A program made the translations under genes and the position numbers. A DNA stretch of 64,000 nucleotides from Sulfuricurvum sp. (GTDB lineage: Bacteria > Campylobacterota > Campylobacteria > Campylobacterales > Sulfurimonadaceae): positions 310,001-374,000 of the forward strand of contig JAUXYP010000001.1 in the NCBI GenBank assembly GCA_030694265.1. Direction: 5' to 3'. Within the stretch, counting starts at the first letter, position 1. Each line of letters opens with the position of its first letter. The notes under the pieces are model-generated. The model did no database searches, was not told where the DNA came from, and worked only from the letters and a program-made list of their open reading frames with translations. This document shows positions 51,694 through 60,169 of this stretch, piece after piece.

Positions 51694-52572
51694 TTAAACG
51701 AAGTTAACTTTAGTAACGTGGTGCTGTAATCCAAGCTCGGCAGGCGTACAACCAAGTGCAAGTCCCACCATTTGTGGCATATGAAGAACCGGAAGTTTCA
51801 CATCACGACCGATAGCTTTGGACGCGCCATGATGCTGAACATCAAGCTTTAGATGACAAAGAGGGCACGGTGTAACCATCCAGTCTGCATTCGCGTCCAT
51901 AGCACCAGAAATCGCATTACCTGTCAAAACAGCAGCAGTGTGCGGAGACTGAAGTTCCGCATGGAATCCGCAACATTTGTTTTTGGCATCGTAATCCACA
52001 TTGTTACCGCCGCACGCGATGATAAGATCATCAAGTGACGTAGGATTATACGGATTTTCACCACCATTTGAGAGATTTTGAAGCTCTGATGGACGGATGT
52101 TATGACAGCCGTAAAATGGTGCAATGTTAAATTGACTCAAAGGAACATTGACTTTTTTAGAGAGATTCTCCAAGCCGTAGTCTTGAATAATAGCATATAA
52201 AAAGTGTGTTACTTCAGACGTTCCTTTGTACTCAAGTCCTACTTCTGCAAGCTTGACATTCACTTTTGCTTTTAGTTCCGGATTGGTGTCTAGACGGTGC
52301 TTGGTCATGGCTGTATTGAGCTGACAGGTATTACAGATGGTTACCATCGTAAGTCCCAATTTTTCAGCATAACAGATATTACGAGCGTTGAGTACCAATG
52401 AAAGGAAATCATCATAATCTTGTAGGTGAGAAGCACCACAGCAAGATGCTTCGTCCAACAAAACAAGTTCGATACCTAATTTTTCGGCTACTGCCAACGT
52501 CGACTTGAGAAGTTCAGGAGTACTTTCGCGAGCAGTACATCCGGTGTAGAGTGCGTATCTAAGCTTTTCCAT
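51694..52572 (-). CDS. sdhE: CCG-domain subunit of the SdhABE-type succinate dehydrogenase/fumarate reductase
   Basis: 292 residues with two Cys-rich CCG modules: 'LYTGCTAREST', 'EASCCGASH', 'ICNTCQLN' in the first; 'FYGCHNIRPSE', 'NKCCGFHAEL', 'TPCPLCHLKL' in the second. Same build as HdrB; in SdhABE enzymes it replaces the haem-bearing membrane anchor and passes electrons to (methyl)menaquinone. No membrane helix, so it binds the membrane peripherally. Third gene of sdhABE, 8 bases after sdhB. The homologous Campylobacter/Wolinella subunit is called MfrE. Confidence 0.9.
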   Translation of the reverse strand: MEKLRYALYTGCTARESTPELLKSTLAVAEKLGIELVLLDEASCCGASHLQDYDDFLSLVLNARNICYAEKLGLTMVTICNTCQLNTAMTKHRLDTNPELKAKVNVKLAEVGLEYKGTSEVTHFLYAIIQDYGLENLSKKVNVPLSQFNIAPFYGCHNIRPSELQNLSNGGENPYNPTSLDDLIIACGGNNVDYDAKNKCCGFHAELQSPHTAAVLTGNAISGAMDANADWMVTPCPLCHLKLDVQHHGASKAIGRDVKLPVLHMPQMVGLALGCTPAELGLQHHVTKVNFV

Positions 52573-52580
52573 AGTTACTC

Positions 52581-53558
52581 CTAGAATTTTACGGTAGATG
52601 AAGATTTTATAAGTTTTTTGACTTCATCCAGATTTTTAGATTTTGGCATATTCCATGGCATAACGATTTTTCCGTTTTTCCACATTTCAAATGCTTCGGG
52701 CATGTGTTTTAGCACACCGATGTTTCCTTCGGAATAACGTACGAGTTCACCTTCGTCCAGTAACCCGTGTTTTTCGATTGAATGGGCAAAGCCAACAGCA
52801 TGACGTGTTGCAACATTGTTTTTCGCAATCCCTGTTGAAAATATCATATTATGAAGTTTAGTGATTTTTTCGATTGGATTGACATCTTTTGGACATGCTT
52901 CCGCACATTCCATACATTTAACACAATCCCAAACACCTTCAGCCTCTTCGTTGACGATATGAAGACGCTCTAGGGAACTGTCATCACGTACATCCGCTGC
53001 AAAACGAAACGCTGCTGCAAATGCTGCAGGACCGATAAAGCGATCATTGATTTCCAATGCCGGACATGAGTAATGACATGCACCGCACTGGATACAGTAA
53101 TCCGCTTCAAGAAGTTTCTCGGCATCGTCTGGTAGAACAAGATTCTCAAGCATAGGATTTTCATCAATATCACTGACAAGGAAAGGTTTTACTTGTGCGT
53201 GCTTGTCCCAGAAATCTTCTTTGTCAATAATAAGATCTTTAAGTGCTCTTTTCGTACTTAATGGCTCAATCGTTAATTCCGTACCGAAAATTTCAATAAG
53301 ATCAAAAAGACGTGATTTACAGGCTAAGATGGCTTTACCATTGACTTTGATAGAACAAATACCGCAAATACCATGACGGCAGCTACGGCGGTAGGATAGA
53401 GATCCATCATGATCCCACTTGATACGGTTTAGGACATCCAGTATGACTTCTTCATGCGTAATATCTAATACGTAAGTATTGTAATAAGGAATATAATCTG
53501 TTTCATGATTAAATCGAAAAAGTTTAAAGGTCACCTGTTGTGATTTTATTTCGTCCAT
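52581..53558 (-). CDS. sdhB: Iron-sulfur subunit of succinate dehydrogenase/fumarate reductase
   Basis: 325 residues from the ATG at 53558, with AAGGAG 6 bases ahead; the frame is open 29 codons further into sdhA but that is a shadow. 2Fe-2S ferredoxin domain ('CRHGICGICSIKVNG', then the last Cys of 'AILACKSR') and a C-terminal domain with 'CIQCGACHYSCPA' and 'CVKCMECAEACPKDV' for the other two clusters. Relays electrons between the flavin of SdhA and the CCG subunit. Confidence 0.94.
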   Translation of the reverse strand: MDEIKSQQVTFKLFRFNHETDYIPYYNTYVLDITHEEVILDVLNRIKWDHDGSLSYRRSCRHGICGICSIKVNGKAILACKSRLFDLIEIFGTELTIEPLSTKRALKDLIIDKEDFWDKHAQVKPFLVSDIDENPMLENLVLPDDAEKLLEADYCIQCGACHYSCPALEINDRFIGPAAFAAAFRFAADVRDDSSLERLHIVNEEAEGVWDCVKCMECAEACPKDVNPIEKITKLHNMIFSTGIAKNNVATRHAVGFAHSIEKHGLLDEGELVRYSEGNIGVLKHMPEAFEMWKNGKIVMPWNMPKSKNLDEVKKLIKSSSTVKF

Positions 53559-53568
53559 ACGATGCTCC

Positions 53569-55281
53569 TTAGTATGTTCTAGCTTTGAGTTCATGCTTGC
53601 CAAGGGTGACATCCATGTAATCAAGGGAAATAGTGCCGTTTTCATCCATGTAAGCCATGGTATGTTTTAAGAAGTTTTCATCATCACGTGTAGGGAAATC
53701 TTCACGGAAATGGGCTCCACGACTCTCATTACGAGCAAGTGCACTGGCAACGATAAAGAGTGAGTAATCAAGCATATGACCAAATTCAATTGCTTCTTGT
53801 AATTCTGTATTAAAGATTTTTGATTTGTCACTCACACGGATGTTTTTATAACGCTTTCGTAAGTCTTCAATAATCGTCATTTGAGCATCCAAGGTCTCTT
53901 TAGTACGGAAAACACCGGCATTTTCGGTCATTGAATGCTGTAGCTCATCGCGAAGCTGTGGAACAGACTCTTGACCATGGTTTGTTAATGCCCAATTGAT
54001 TTCATCAATCATTCGCTGTGCATCTGCTTGTGTTGCTACCCGTAATGGTATACCATCAACATCAGCCACCATGGTTTTACCAACAAAACGGCCAAACAGC
54101 AATGCTTCTAGAACGGAGTTCGCACCTAATCGGTTCGCACCGTGAACACTTGAACATGAACACTCACCCGCTGCATAAAAACCTTCAACGTATTCGGTAT
54201 TGTTCTTACGGACATGCCCGTCTTTGTTCATAGGTATTCCACCCATTGAATAGTGGGCCGTTGCTGAGATTAAAATAGGCTCTTTTATCATATCAAGCCC
54301 CAAAAAGGTGATGGCAAGATCGCGAAGCTCTGGAAGGCGCTCCATGATTTTCTCTTTTCCTAGGTGGACTAGATCAATAAAAACAGCGTCTTTACGTGGA
54401 CCTACGCCACGGCCTTCGCGAATTTCTTGGATAATAGCACGTGCAACAACGTCACGAGAAGCAAGTTCAAGAGCGTTTGGTGCGTATTTTTCCATAAAGC
54501 GTTCGCCCAATGAGTTTAGAAGACGTCCACCTTCACCGCGAGCGGCTTCAGAGATTAAAACACCGTTACCGGAAAGCCCAGAGGGGTGAAACTGTACAAA
54601 TTCCATGTCTTCCAATGGAAGACCGTGACGTGCTACAAGAGAAAGACCGTCACCGGTATTAGCATGTGCATTTGAGTTAATTTTAAAGGCACGAGCGTAA
54701 CCGCCAGTTGCGAACATAACGGTTTTTGCATTGAAAATGGCATATTCGCTGTTGCGTATGTTATACGCGGCAACTCCATATACTTTTCCATCTGCGTAAA
54801 GAAGATCAGCTACATACCACTCGTCCCAAAACTCTACGCCGACTCGAAATGCCTGCTCATACATGGTTTGAAGTAAAGTAAGTCCTGTGCGGTCTTTTGC
54901 AAAACATGCACGTGGTGAAGATTGTCCGCCAAAAGGGCGCTGTGCAATGGTACCATCTTCATTACGACTAAAAACAGCACCCATTTTCTCAGCCCAGCGG
55001 ACTGTTTCAGGTGCTTTTTGGCACATAAATTCAACAACATCCTGGTCTGCAAGGTAGTCAGATCCTTTTACCGTATCATATTCATGTAACTCAACGCTGT
55101 CTTTGTCGCTAAATGCAGCATTGATTCCGCCTTGTGCCGCACCTGAATGAGAACGAAGAGGGTGGAGTTTGGTAATAACAGCTACTTTTTTACCGGCAGA
55201 TTGTAATTCACGAGCTGCAGCACATCCTGCCAAGCCAGCTCCAACGATAATTGCATCGTAAGTATAAATAGGAATACTCAT
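53569..55281 (-). CDS. sdhA: Flavoprotein subunit of succinate dehydrogenase/fumarate reductase, cytoplasmic type
   Basis: 570 residues. FAD motif 'AIIVGAGLAGCAAAREL', covalent-FAD His in 'LRSHSGAAQGG', active-site regions 'FVQFHPSGL', 'TAHYSMGGI' and 'GANRLGANS'. It starts directly at the flavin fold, with no twin-arginine signal, unlike the periplasmic MfrA of Campylobacter/Wolinella, so it works in the cytoplasm. Could be succinate oxidation or, in a reductive TCA cycle, fumarate reduction; direction is not visible in the sequence. First gene of sdhABE, with AGGAAGG before the ATG. Confidence 0.94.
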   Translation of the reverse strand: MSIPIYTYDAIIVGAGLAGCAAARELQSAGKKVAVITKLHPLRSHSGAAQGGINAAFSDKDSVELHEYDTVKGSDYLADQDVVEFMCQKAPETVRWAEKMGAVFSRNEDGTIAQRPFGGQSSPRACFAKDRTGLTLLQTMYEQAFRVGVEFWDEWYVADLLYADGKVYGVAAYNIRNSEYAIFNAKTVMFATGGYARAFKINSNAHANTGDGLSLVARHGLPLEDMEFVQFHPSGLSGNGVLISEAARGEGGRLLNSLGERFMEKYAPNALELASRDVVARAIIQEIREGRGVGPRKDAVFIDLVHLGKEKIMERLPELRDLAITFLGLDMIKEPILISATAHYSMGGIPMNKDGHVRKNNTEYVEGFYAAGECSCSSVHGANRLGANSVLEALLFGRFVGKTMVADVDGIPLRVATQADAQRMIDEINWALTNHGQESVPQLRDELQHSMTENAGVFRTKETLDAQMTIIEDLRKRYKNIRVSDKSKIFNTELQEAIEFGHMLDYSLFIVASALARNESRGAHFREDFPTRDDENFLKHTMAYMDENGTISLDYMDVTLGKHELKARTY

Positions 55282-55350
55282 GCACCTTCCTTCTATTGTA
55301 AAAATATTTTCGATTACTAAGCCATTTTTTTTGGCAAAAAGTTATCCACG

Positions 55351-55356
55351 ATTATA
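55351..55356 (-). promoter_or_regulatory. -10 element for sdhABE
   Basis: TATAAT on the minus strand, 69 bases before the sdhA ATG, giving a leader of about 60 bases that includes a small stem (GCCA/TGGC at 55321-55335). No consensus -35. The rest of 55282-55497 has no gene that I can see. Confidence 0.5.
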
Positions 55357-55497
55357 GCATCCGAAATACTTAATTAAGAAGTCAAATAGGGGAATAACCT
55401 GTGGAAGAGTCCATTTTAAGGGATTGTTGTCCATAAAAGTAACAAAATAAAGGTGGTAAAAAACAGTAATAACTTTTTTTTGTGTAAGTACCTATCC

Positions 55498-56691
55498 TTA
55501 TCGGAAGTGATCTGCTTTTTCTCTGAGTTGGGCAACACGATTCCCACCACTTTCTTTGGCTTTGTCCATTACTTTACGTGCATCTAAAATAGATGATTCC
55601 AGGGCACTGGCAGGAGTTTTTAGTAAGATACCTCCACTGAGAGTGACTTTAATAGGCCCTTTTGCGGTGTTAAAAGCTGAATCATGAACGGAATGAACAA
55701 TTTTTTCAGCGTCACTCAAAGCAATGTCTTTTGAATTTCGTGACATAAGAAAAACAAAATCATTGGTATCAAGATGGGCAATTACATCCATAGGCTGTTC
55801 ATACATACTGATGATGTCACCTAGTTTTTTATAAAGAGCACCCATATCTTCTTTAGAGAGTGAATTTGACAAATTAATGTGTTGATCTATTTCAAAAAGA
55901 GCAATAAAAAGTGAATTGGAACTTTTAGTTGCTTTTTTTGCGTTATACATTGTTAGCATCCCTTTTTCATTGTTAAGCCCGCTTTGTGGATGAAGCAAAG
56001 ATTGACTTGTATTAGCTATTGGGGCCTTACGCGCGAGACGTTTAACGATGAAATCAATCTCTTGTGTTGAAACTTCAGCTTTTGTTCCATCGATATCAAC
56101 GGAACACGCTTTATTGATATCACGGTATATTTGATTGAGACGAAAGCGGTAAAGAAGAAAGAGGACTAATCCAATGATAAAGAGAGCCATAACCGTTGTT
56201 TTTGCTATCTCAATGGATTGATTGATAAGTTGTATCTGGTAGTCGATCATATGTGAAATGTCAGTGAGGTAAGCATCACGTGTGCGTATCATTTGATGTT
56301 GCATGGTTGCGCGTCCACGAGGTGTTGATTCTAACCAAAAAAGCGCAGCGTCTTGAAATGCGGATGAAGACGTGTTCAATGCATTCGACAATTTTGTCTG
56401 CTCCTGTATAGAAAGGATGAATGAATCTAATAAGGCATCCCTTACAGAAAGTTTGACGGCAAGAGACAGTTCGGCAATGTGACCGTTTACGGTAATCGTT
56501 GCCATTTGTACATCACTTAAATCTTGTGAAATAATAGCTTCAATGAGGATATGCTGTGATTTCAGGGCAGCAAGACGCGCAGAGTACTGGGTAATATTAA
56601 TCAGTTGAATGCCAAGAAAGGTGATACCAAAGAGCAGAATAAAAAGAGATAATTTAAGATTAAAAAATATTTTTTGTATGGAGAGTAACAT
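55498..56691 (-). CDS. Membrane protein with helical sensor and degenerate GGDEF domain
   Basis: 397 residues. Membrane helices at about 10-32 and 164-181 enclose a helical periplasmic bundle (35-160), reminiscent of four-helix chemoreceptor sensors. The C-terminal domain (about 230-395) follows the GGDEF fold ('HPQSGLNNEKGMLTMYN', 'LFIALFEIDQ'), but the signature is DTNDF (308-312), so no cyclase activity is expected; no EAL follows. Possibly a c-di-GMP or GTP sensor, or a structural relic. Divergent from thiL with 112 bases between. Confidence 0.8.
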   Translation of the reverse strand: MLLSIQKIFFNLKLSLFILLFGITFLGIQLINITQYSARLAALKSQHILIEAIISQDLSDVQMATITVNGHIAELSLAVKLSVRDALLDSFILSIQEQTKLSNALNTSSSAFQDAALFWLESTPRGRATMQHQMIRTRDAYLTDISHMIDYQIQLINQSIEIAKTTVMALFIIGLVLFLLYRFRLNQIYRDINKACSVDIDGTKAEVSTQEIDFIVKRLARKAPIANTSQSLLHPQSGLNNEKGMLTMYNAKKATKSSNSLFIALFEIDQHINLSNSLSKEDMGALYKKLGDIISMYEQPMDVIAHLDTNDFVFLMSRNSKDIALSDAEKIVHSVHDSAFNTAKGPIKVTLSGGILLKTPASALESSILDARKVMDKAKESGGNRVAQLREKADHFR

Positions 56692-56725
56692 ATAGTAATT
56701 CCTTTAAAATAGTGAAGATGATTTT

Positions 56726-56731
56726 AGCATA
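56726..56731 (-). promoter_or_regulatory. -10 element for the degenerate GGDEF gene
   Basis: TATGCT on the minus strand, 34 bases before the ATG at 56691. Weak motif, supported by place only. Confidence 0.3.
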
Positions 56732-56766
56732 GAATCCTCTTAACAGAGCTGTAACTACATTTCGTT

Positions 56767-56772
56767 TATAAT
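56767..56772 (+). promoter_or_regulatory. -10 element for thiL-truD-psd
   Basis: TATAAT, 31 bases before the GTG start of thiL at 56804; the three genes behind it are closely spaced. Confidence 0.5.
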
Positions 56773-56803
56773 TATGTTATGAATATCTCACAATAGGGTT
56801 ATC

Positions 56804-57628
56804 GTGAACGTTGAAAACTACTTTATCAATGCCATGAGTCATCGGAGCTCTCATATCGGCGACGATGGTGCCATTGTAGGAGAATGGATTTACAGCAAAG
56901 ATATTTTCTTTGAGAATGTTCATTTCAAACGAAAATGGCTTTCTGCTTACCAGATCGGCTATAAGGCGATGATTATCAATATTTCGGATGCCATCGCCAT
57001 GAATGCACAGCCCTTGTATGCCCTAGTAGGTGTTGCAATGCCTAAAAGTATGAGCTTATTTGCTATGGACGAATTGGCACGCGGTATGCGTGAGTGTGCG
57101 CTCCAGTTTGGTATTGAGATTATTGGCGGTGATACGATTGCCAACAGTAAGCTCGATCTTTCGATTACGATTATTTCTAAGAGTAAAAATCCGTTGTTAC
57201 GGAAGGGGCTAAAATACGGTGATGTGATTGCACATACCGGTCAAATTGGAGAGTCATTGCGTCATCTGCGTTATTTGATGGCGGGTGGAAAGGTTAATAC
57301 AAAGAGCCGGTTTGTTCGTCCTGTATTACGAAATTCGTTTATCAGCAAAGCACGTCCTTTTTTACGTTGTGGCATGGATCTTTCCGATGGTCTTTACAGC
57401 GATATCGGAAAACTATGTGCCGCTAATCGTTGTGGGATAACATGGAAAAAGCGTTATTTAAAACAGACAGCCTGTAGCGGAGAAGAATATGAAATGCTGG
57501 TCGCTTTTAGTGCGCGTAATGCCAAGGTGCTTGAACGCATATCAAAACTAACACGAACCCCACTAACGATCGTTGCAACGGCTCGTCGTGGTAAGTTTGT
57601 CAATCGCTGCAAAGCACACCATTTTTAG
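56804..57628 (+). CDS. thiL: Thiamine-monophosphate kinase (short form)
   Basis: Phosphorylates thiamine monophosphate to the active diphosphate. 274 residues, GTG start behind AGGG; the family is mostly 310-330, so the C-terminal half is compact. Recognised by 'SHIGDDGAIV', 'INISDAIAMNAQPLYALV', 'IIGGDTIANS' and 'CGMDLSDGLYSDI', the PurM-like ATP and substrate sites. truD follows after 10 bases. Confidence 0.88.
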   Translation: MNVENYFINAMSHRSSHIGDDGAIVGEWIYSKDIFFENVHFKRKWLSAYQIGYKAMIINISDAIAMNAQPLYALVGVAMPKSMSLFAMDELARGMRECALQFGIEIIGGDTIANSKLDLSITIISKSKNPLLRKGLKYGDVIAHTGQIGESLRHLRYLMAGGKVNTKSRFVRPVLRNSFISKARPFLRCGMDLSDGLYSDIGKLCAANRCGITWKKRYLKQTACSGEEYEMLVAFSARNAKVLERISKLTRTPLTIVATARRGKFVNRCKAHHF

Positions 57629-57638
57629 GGAGTCTACC

Positions 57639-58730
57639 ATGAATCGACATTATTATCTACCGCATAGCCCAATTGAATTTCATTTTCGCCAATCGGCACG
57701 TGATTTCGTTGTTGATGAAATTCCTTTATACCCTTTTAGCGGGGAGGGCGAGCATCTTGTTTTGCATGTGCGCAAAAAGAACCTTACAACATGGCAGATG
57801 CTGGATATTTTTGCCAAACATTTAAATATTAAAAGCCGTGATATCGGTTATGCGGGTATGAAAGATAAAAATGCCCAAACCAAGCAATACATTTCCATTC
57901 CGAAAAAATGCGAGCTTTTGTTGGAGAATTTTGAACATGAGGGGATAAAAATCCTCGAAAAACAGTATCACAACAATAAAATTCGTATGGGACACCTCAA
58001 AGGAAACCGCTTTTTCATTCGCTTGAAAAAAGTGAATCCTACGGCAGCGTATAAAATTCATGAAGCGCTTAAAATGATCAAAAAAAATGGGATGCCCAAT
58101 TATTTTGGATTTCAACGTTTTGGCCGTGATGGTGAAAATTATCTCAAAGGTAAGGCTATCATAGAGGGGACACTTAAAGAGAAGAACCGAAAATTGAACC
58201 AACTTTATATAAATGCATACCAAAGCTATCTTTTTAATGGATGGTTGAGTCGTCGTATTGAAATTTCAAAACTAGTGGAAGCATTTACTCTTGATGAACT
58301 TAGTATAGCGCTTGAAATGGACAAAGCTGAACTGGAAGTGATGAAGAAGCAACCACATCCATTTAAACTAATCCATGGTGATGTGATGATGCACTATCCT
58401 TATGGAAAGCTTTTTCATTATGAGAGTGAAGAGGAAATTGAGCGTTTCAATAAACATGACATCTCTGTGAGTGGATTGCTCAGTGGAAAACGTGCTACGC
58501 GAGCAACCGGTCTTGCAGGTGAAATCGAAGCAAAATTTGACACGATAGAAAATGGAATAGATGGTGCACGACGTTATGGCTGGATATATCCAGAAGAAGT
58601 TGAGGGAGAGTACAAGGAGAATGAGGCATGGTTTGAACTTCATTTTACCCTTCCAAAAGGGTGTTACGCTACGGTATTGATCGAAGAGATCGCTAAGCGG
58701 GAAATACAATCAGATGAGGAACAAGAGTAG
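57639..58730 (+). CDS. truD: tRNA pseudouridine(13) synthase
   Basis: 363 residues from the ATG at 57639, which has AGGGAG 6 bases ahead; the frame is open 22 codons upstream inside thiL but that stretch is a shadow. Catalytic Asp in 'GYAGMKDKNAQTKQ' (near residue 74), 'NYFGFQRFGRDGEN' and 'LYINAYQSYLFN' are TruD hallmarks. Modifies U13 of tRNA-Glu. Its stop is just ahead of the psd ATG. Confidence 0.92.
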   Translation: MNRHYYLPHSPIEFHFRQSARDFVVDEIPLYPFSGEGEHLVLHVRKKNLTTWQMLDIFAKHLNIKSRDIGYAGMKDKNAQTKQYISIPKKCELLLENFEHEGIKILEKQYHNNKIRMGHLKGNRFFIRLKKVNPTAAYKIHEALKMIKKNGMPNYFGFQRFGRDGENYLKGKAIIEGTLKEKNRKLNQLYINAYQSYLFNGWLSRRIEISKLVEAFTLDELSIALEMDKAELEVMKKQPHPFKLIHGDVMMHYPYGKLFHYESEEEIERFNKHDISVSGLLSGKRATRATGLAGEIEAKFDTIENGIDGARRYGWIYPEEVEGEYKENEAWFELHFTLPKGCYATVLIEEIAKREIQSDEEQE

Positions 58731-58731
58731 T

Positions 58732-59547
58732 ATGAAGCAACATTTTACGTCAGCACTATCCCAAGCATTCGGGCGCTTTGCGTCTAAAAAAAACACGCCT
58801 AAAGTTCAGAATTTCATTAATAATTCGTATGTGCGGATGATGGGTTTGGATATGAGTGAATTTAGATCACCCCAAAGTTATGCAAGTTTGAATGAACTTT
58901 TCACTCGTCATTTTGTGACTATGCGCCCTTTTTCAAAAGAAAAAAATGAGGTTATAAGCCCCTGTGATTCTCTCATTACCGAATGGGGCACGATAGAGGA
59001 TACACGTGCTTTGCAAATCAAAGGGATGAGTTACGATGTTAATGCTTTTTTGGGAGAGCACATCAGTGCAGCTTCTAAGGAAGCTATTCGTGACGGTTCA
59101 TTTGTTAATTTTTATCTTTCACCGCGCGATTACCATCGCTATCATGTCCCTTTAGATATGCAAGTGCTCAAGGCGGTACACATTCCAGGGAAACTGTATC
59201 CTGTCAATATCCCTACACTAAAAAATAAAGTCGATTTGTTTATAGAAAATGAGCGTGTCGTTATAGAATGCTTAAGTAGTGAGGGGAAACGATTCTTCCT
59301 TGTTTTGGTGGGTGCGCTCAATGTGGGACAAATGGAAGTTGCTTTTGAACCAAAGATACGAACTAATACAACATTGACTCCGTCAGTCTATGAGTATGAA
59401 AATCTTCGTCTTGTAAAAGGGGATGATTTTGGATGCTTCAAGATGGGCTCAACGATCATCATGCTGTGTGAAAAAGGGATGTGCGAATGGGATGTTCAAA
59501 CAGGTGCGAGTGTCCGATTTGGTCAAACAATTGCTAAAGTTGTTTGA
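58732..59547 (+). CDS. psd: Phosphatidylserine decarboxylase proenzyme
   Basis: Makes phosphatidylethanolamine from phosphatidylserine. 271 residues from the ATG at 58732; an ATG at 58714 overlaps truD and has no ribosome site. 'SPRDYHRYH' holds the catalytic Asp-His pair and 'CFKMGSTIIML' the Gly-Ser-Thr at which the chain cuts itself to form the pyruvoyl group. Last gene of thiL-truD-psd; its stop directly abuts the stop of the convergent gene at 59548. Confidence 0.94.
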   Translation: MKQHFTSALSQAFGRFASKKNTPKVQNFINNSYVRMMGLDMSEFRSPQSYASLNELFTRHFVTMRPFSKEKNEVISPCDSLITEWGTIEDTRALQIKGMSYDVNAFLGEHISAASKEAIRDGSFVNFYLSPRDYHRYHVPLDMQVLKAVHIPGKLYPVNIPTLKNKVDLFIENERVVIECLSSEGKRFFLVLVGALNVGQMEVAFEPKIRTNTTLTPSVYEYENLRLVKGDDFGCFKMGSTIIMLCEKGMCEWDVQTGASVRFGQTIAKVV

Positions 59548-60156
59548 TTAACGGCTACCTAGAATTTTTAGCTTAATGACTAAGTGTCCTTGATCTTCAT
59601 AGATATCAATGGTACTATCAAGCGGCGGATGAATTGCACGCAAAGCACCCTGTACTGAATGAAGAACATGGAGAAATTTGGGATACATCGGAGTAACAAT
59701 ATATTGTATGTTATCTCGCTTGATTATGGATGCTAAAAGTGTAACTCCTGCATAATAAATACTTTTATTTATAGAGCGTTGCATACGGTAAGGACGTAAA
59801 ATTTCGAGATTGTTTTTGAGCACGTCTCTCTCTTCTGGATTTAGGAGAGGATTACTCTGTGCTCGTTTGATATCATCATCAATATCTTCGGCTGTTTTTC
59901 CAGCCCAATATTCAATTTGTTCGTCGAGAGTTGAGGGGCGTTTGCGAATGATATCTAATAAAATATTTTCATCAAGAAGCTTACTTCCGGTTTCTACGAC
60001 ATAACACTGATCACTGGTATATTCGTGGTCCAAAGCTTCAATAAGCTCGGCCAAGACACTTAAATAGATAAATTTGTCTTCTTTACTGTTGTCAAAACAA
60101 ATGCCAGTAACAGAAAATAAAGCCTTTGGACCTACATATTTAAGTGTTACATCCAT
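59548..60156 (-). CDS. Conserved-looking hypothetical protein, 202 aa
   Basis: Not recognised. Soluble, no signal peptide, mixed alpha/beta, with an internal acidic helical stretch ('EQIEYWAGKTAEDIDDDIK'). No Cys or catalytic signature. Good ribosome site and composition like its neighbours argue that it is a real gene. It lies 13 bases after the ychF stop, so it is probably in the dedA-pepA-ychF transcript, and meets psd stop-to-stop. Confidence 0.75.
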   Translation of the reverse strand: MDVTLKYVGPKALFSVTGICFDNSKEDKFIYLSVLAELIEALDHEYTSDQCYVVETGSKLLDENILLDIIRKRPSTLDEQIEYWAGKTAEDIDDDIKRAQSNPLLNPEERDVLKNNLEILRPYRMQRSINKSIYYAGVTLLASIIKRDNIQYIVTPMYPKFLHVLHSVQGALRAIHPPLDSTIDIYEDQGHLVIKLKILGSR

Positions 60157-60169
60157 TGATATCCCTAGA

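Noticed and set aside
52581-53645. Longer sdhB starting inside sdhA
   Set aside because: 29 extra codons overlap sdhA in another frame with no ribosome site; AAGGAG before 53558 decides the start.
51694-55281. Calling the complex MfrABE (periplasmic methylmenaquinol:fumarate reductase)
   Set aside because: No Tat signal on the flavoprotein; sequence supports the SdhABE type but not the periplasmic form.
55336-55410. TTATCCAC and CCTGTGGAA near sdhA, resembling DnaA boxes
   Set aside because: Only two loose matches, no cluster, no dnaA/dnaN and no AT-rich unwinding element with them; not an origin.
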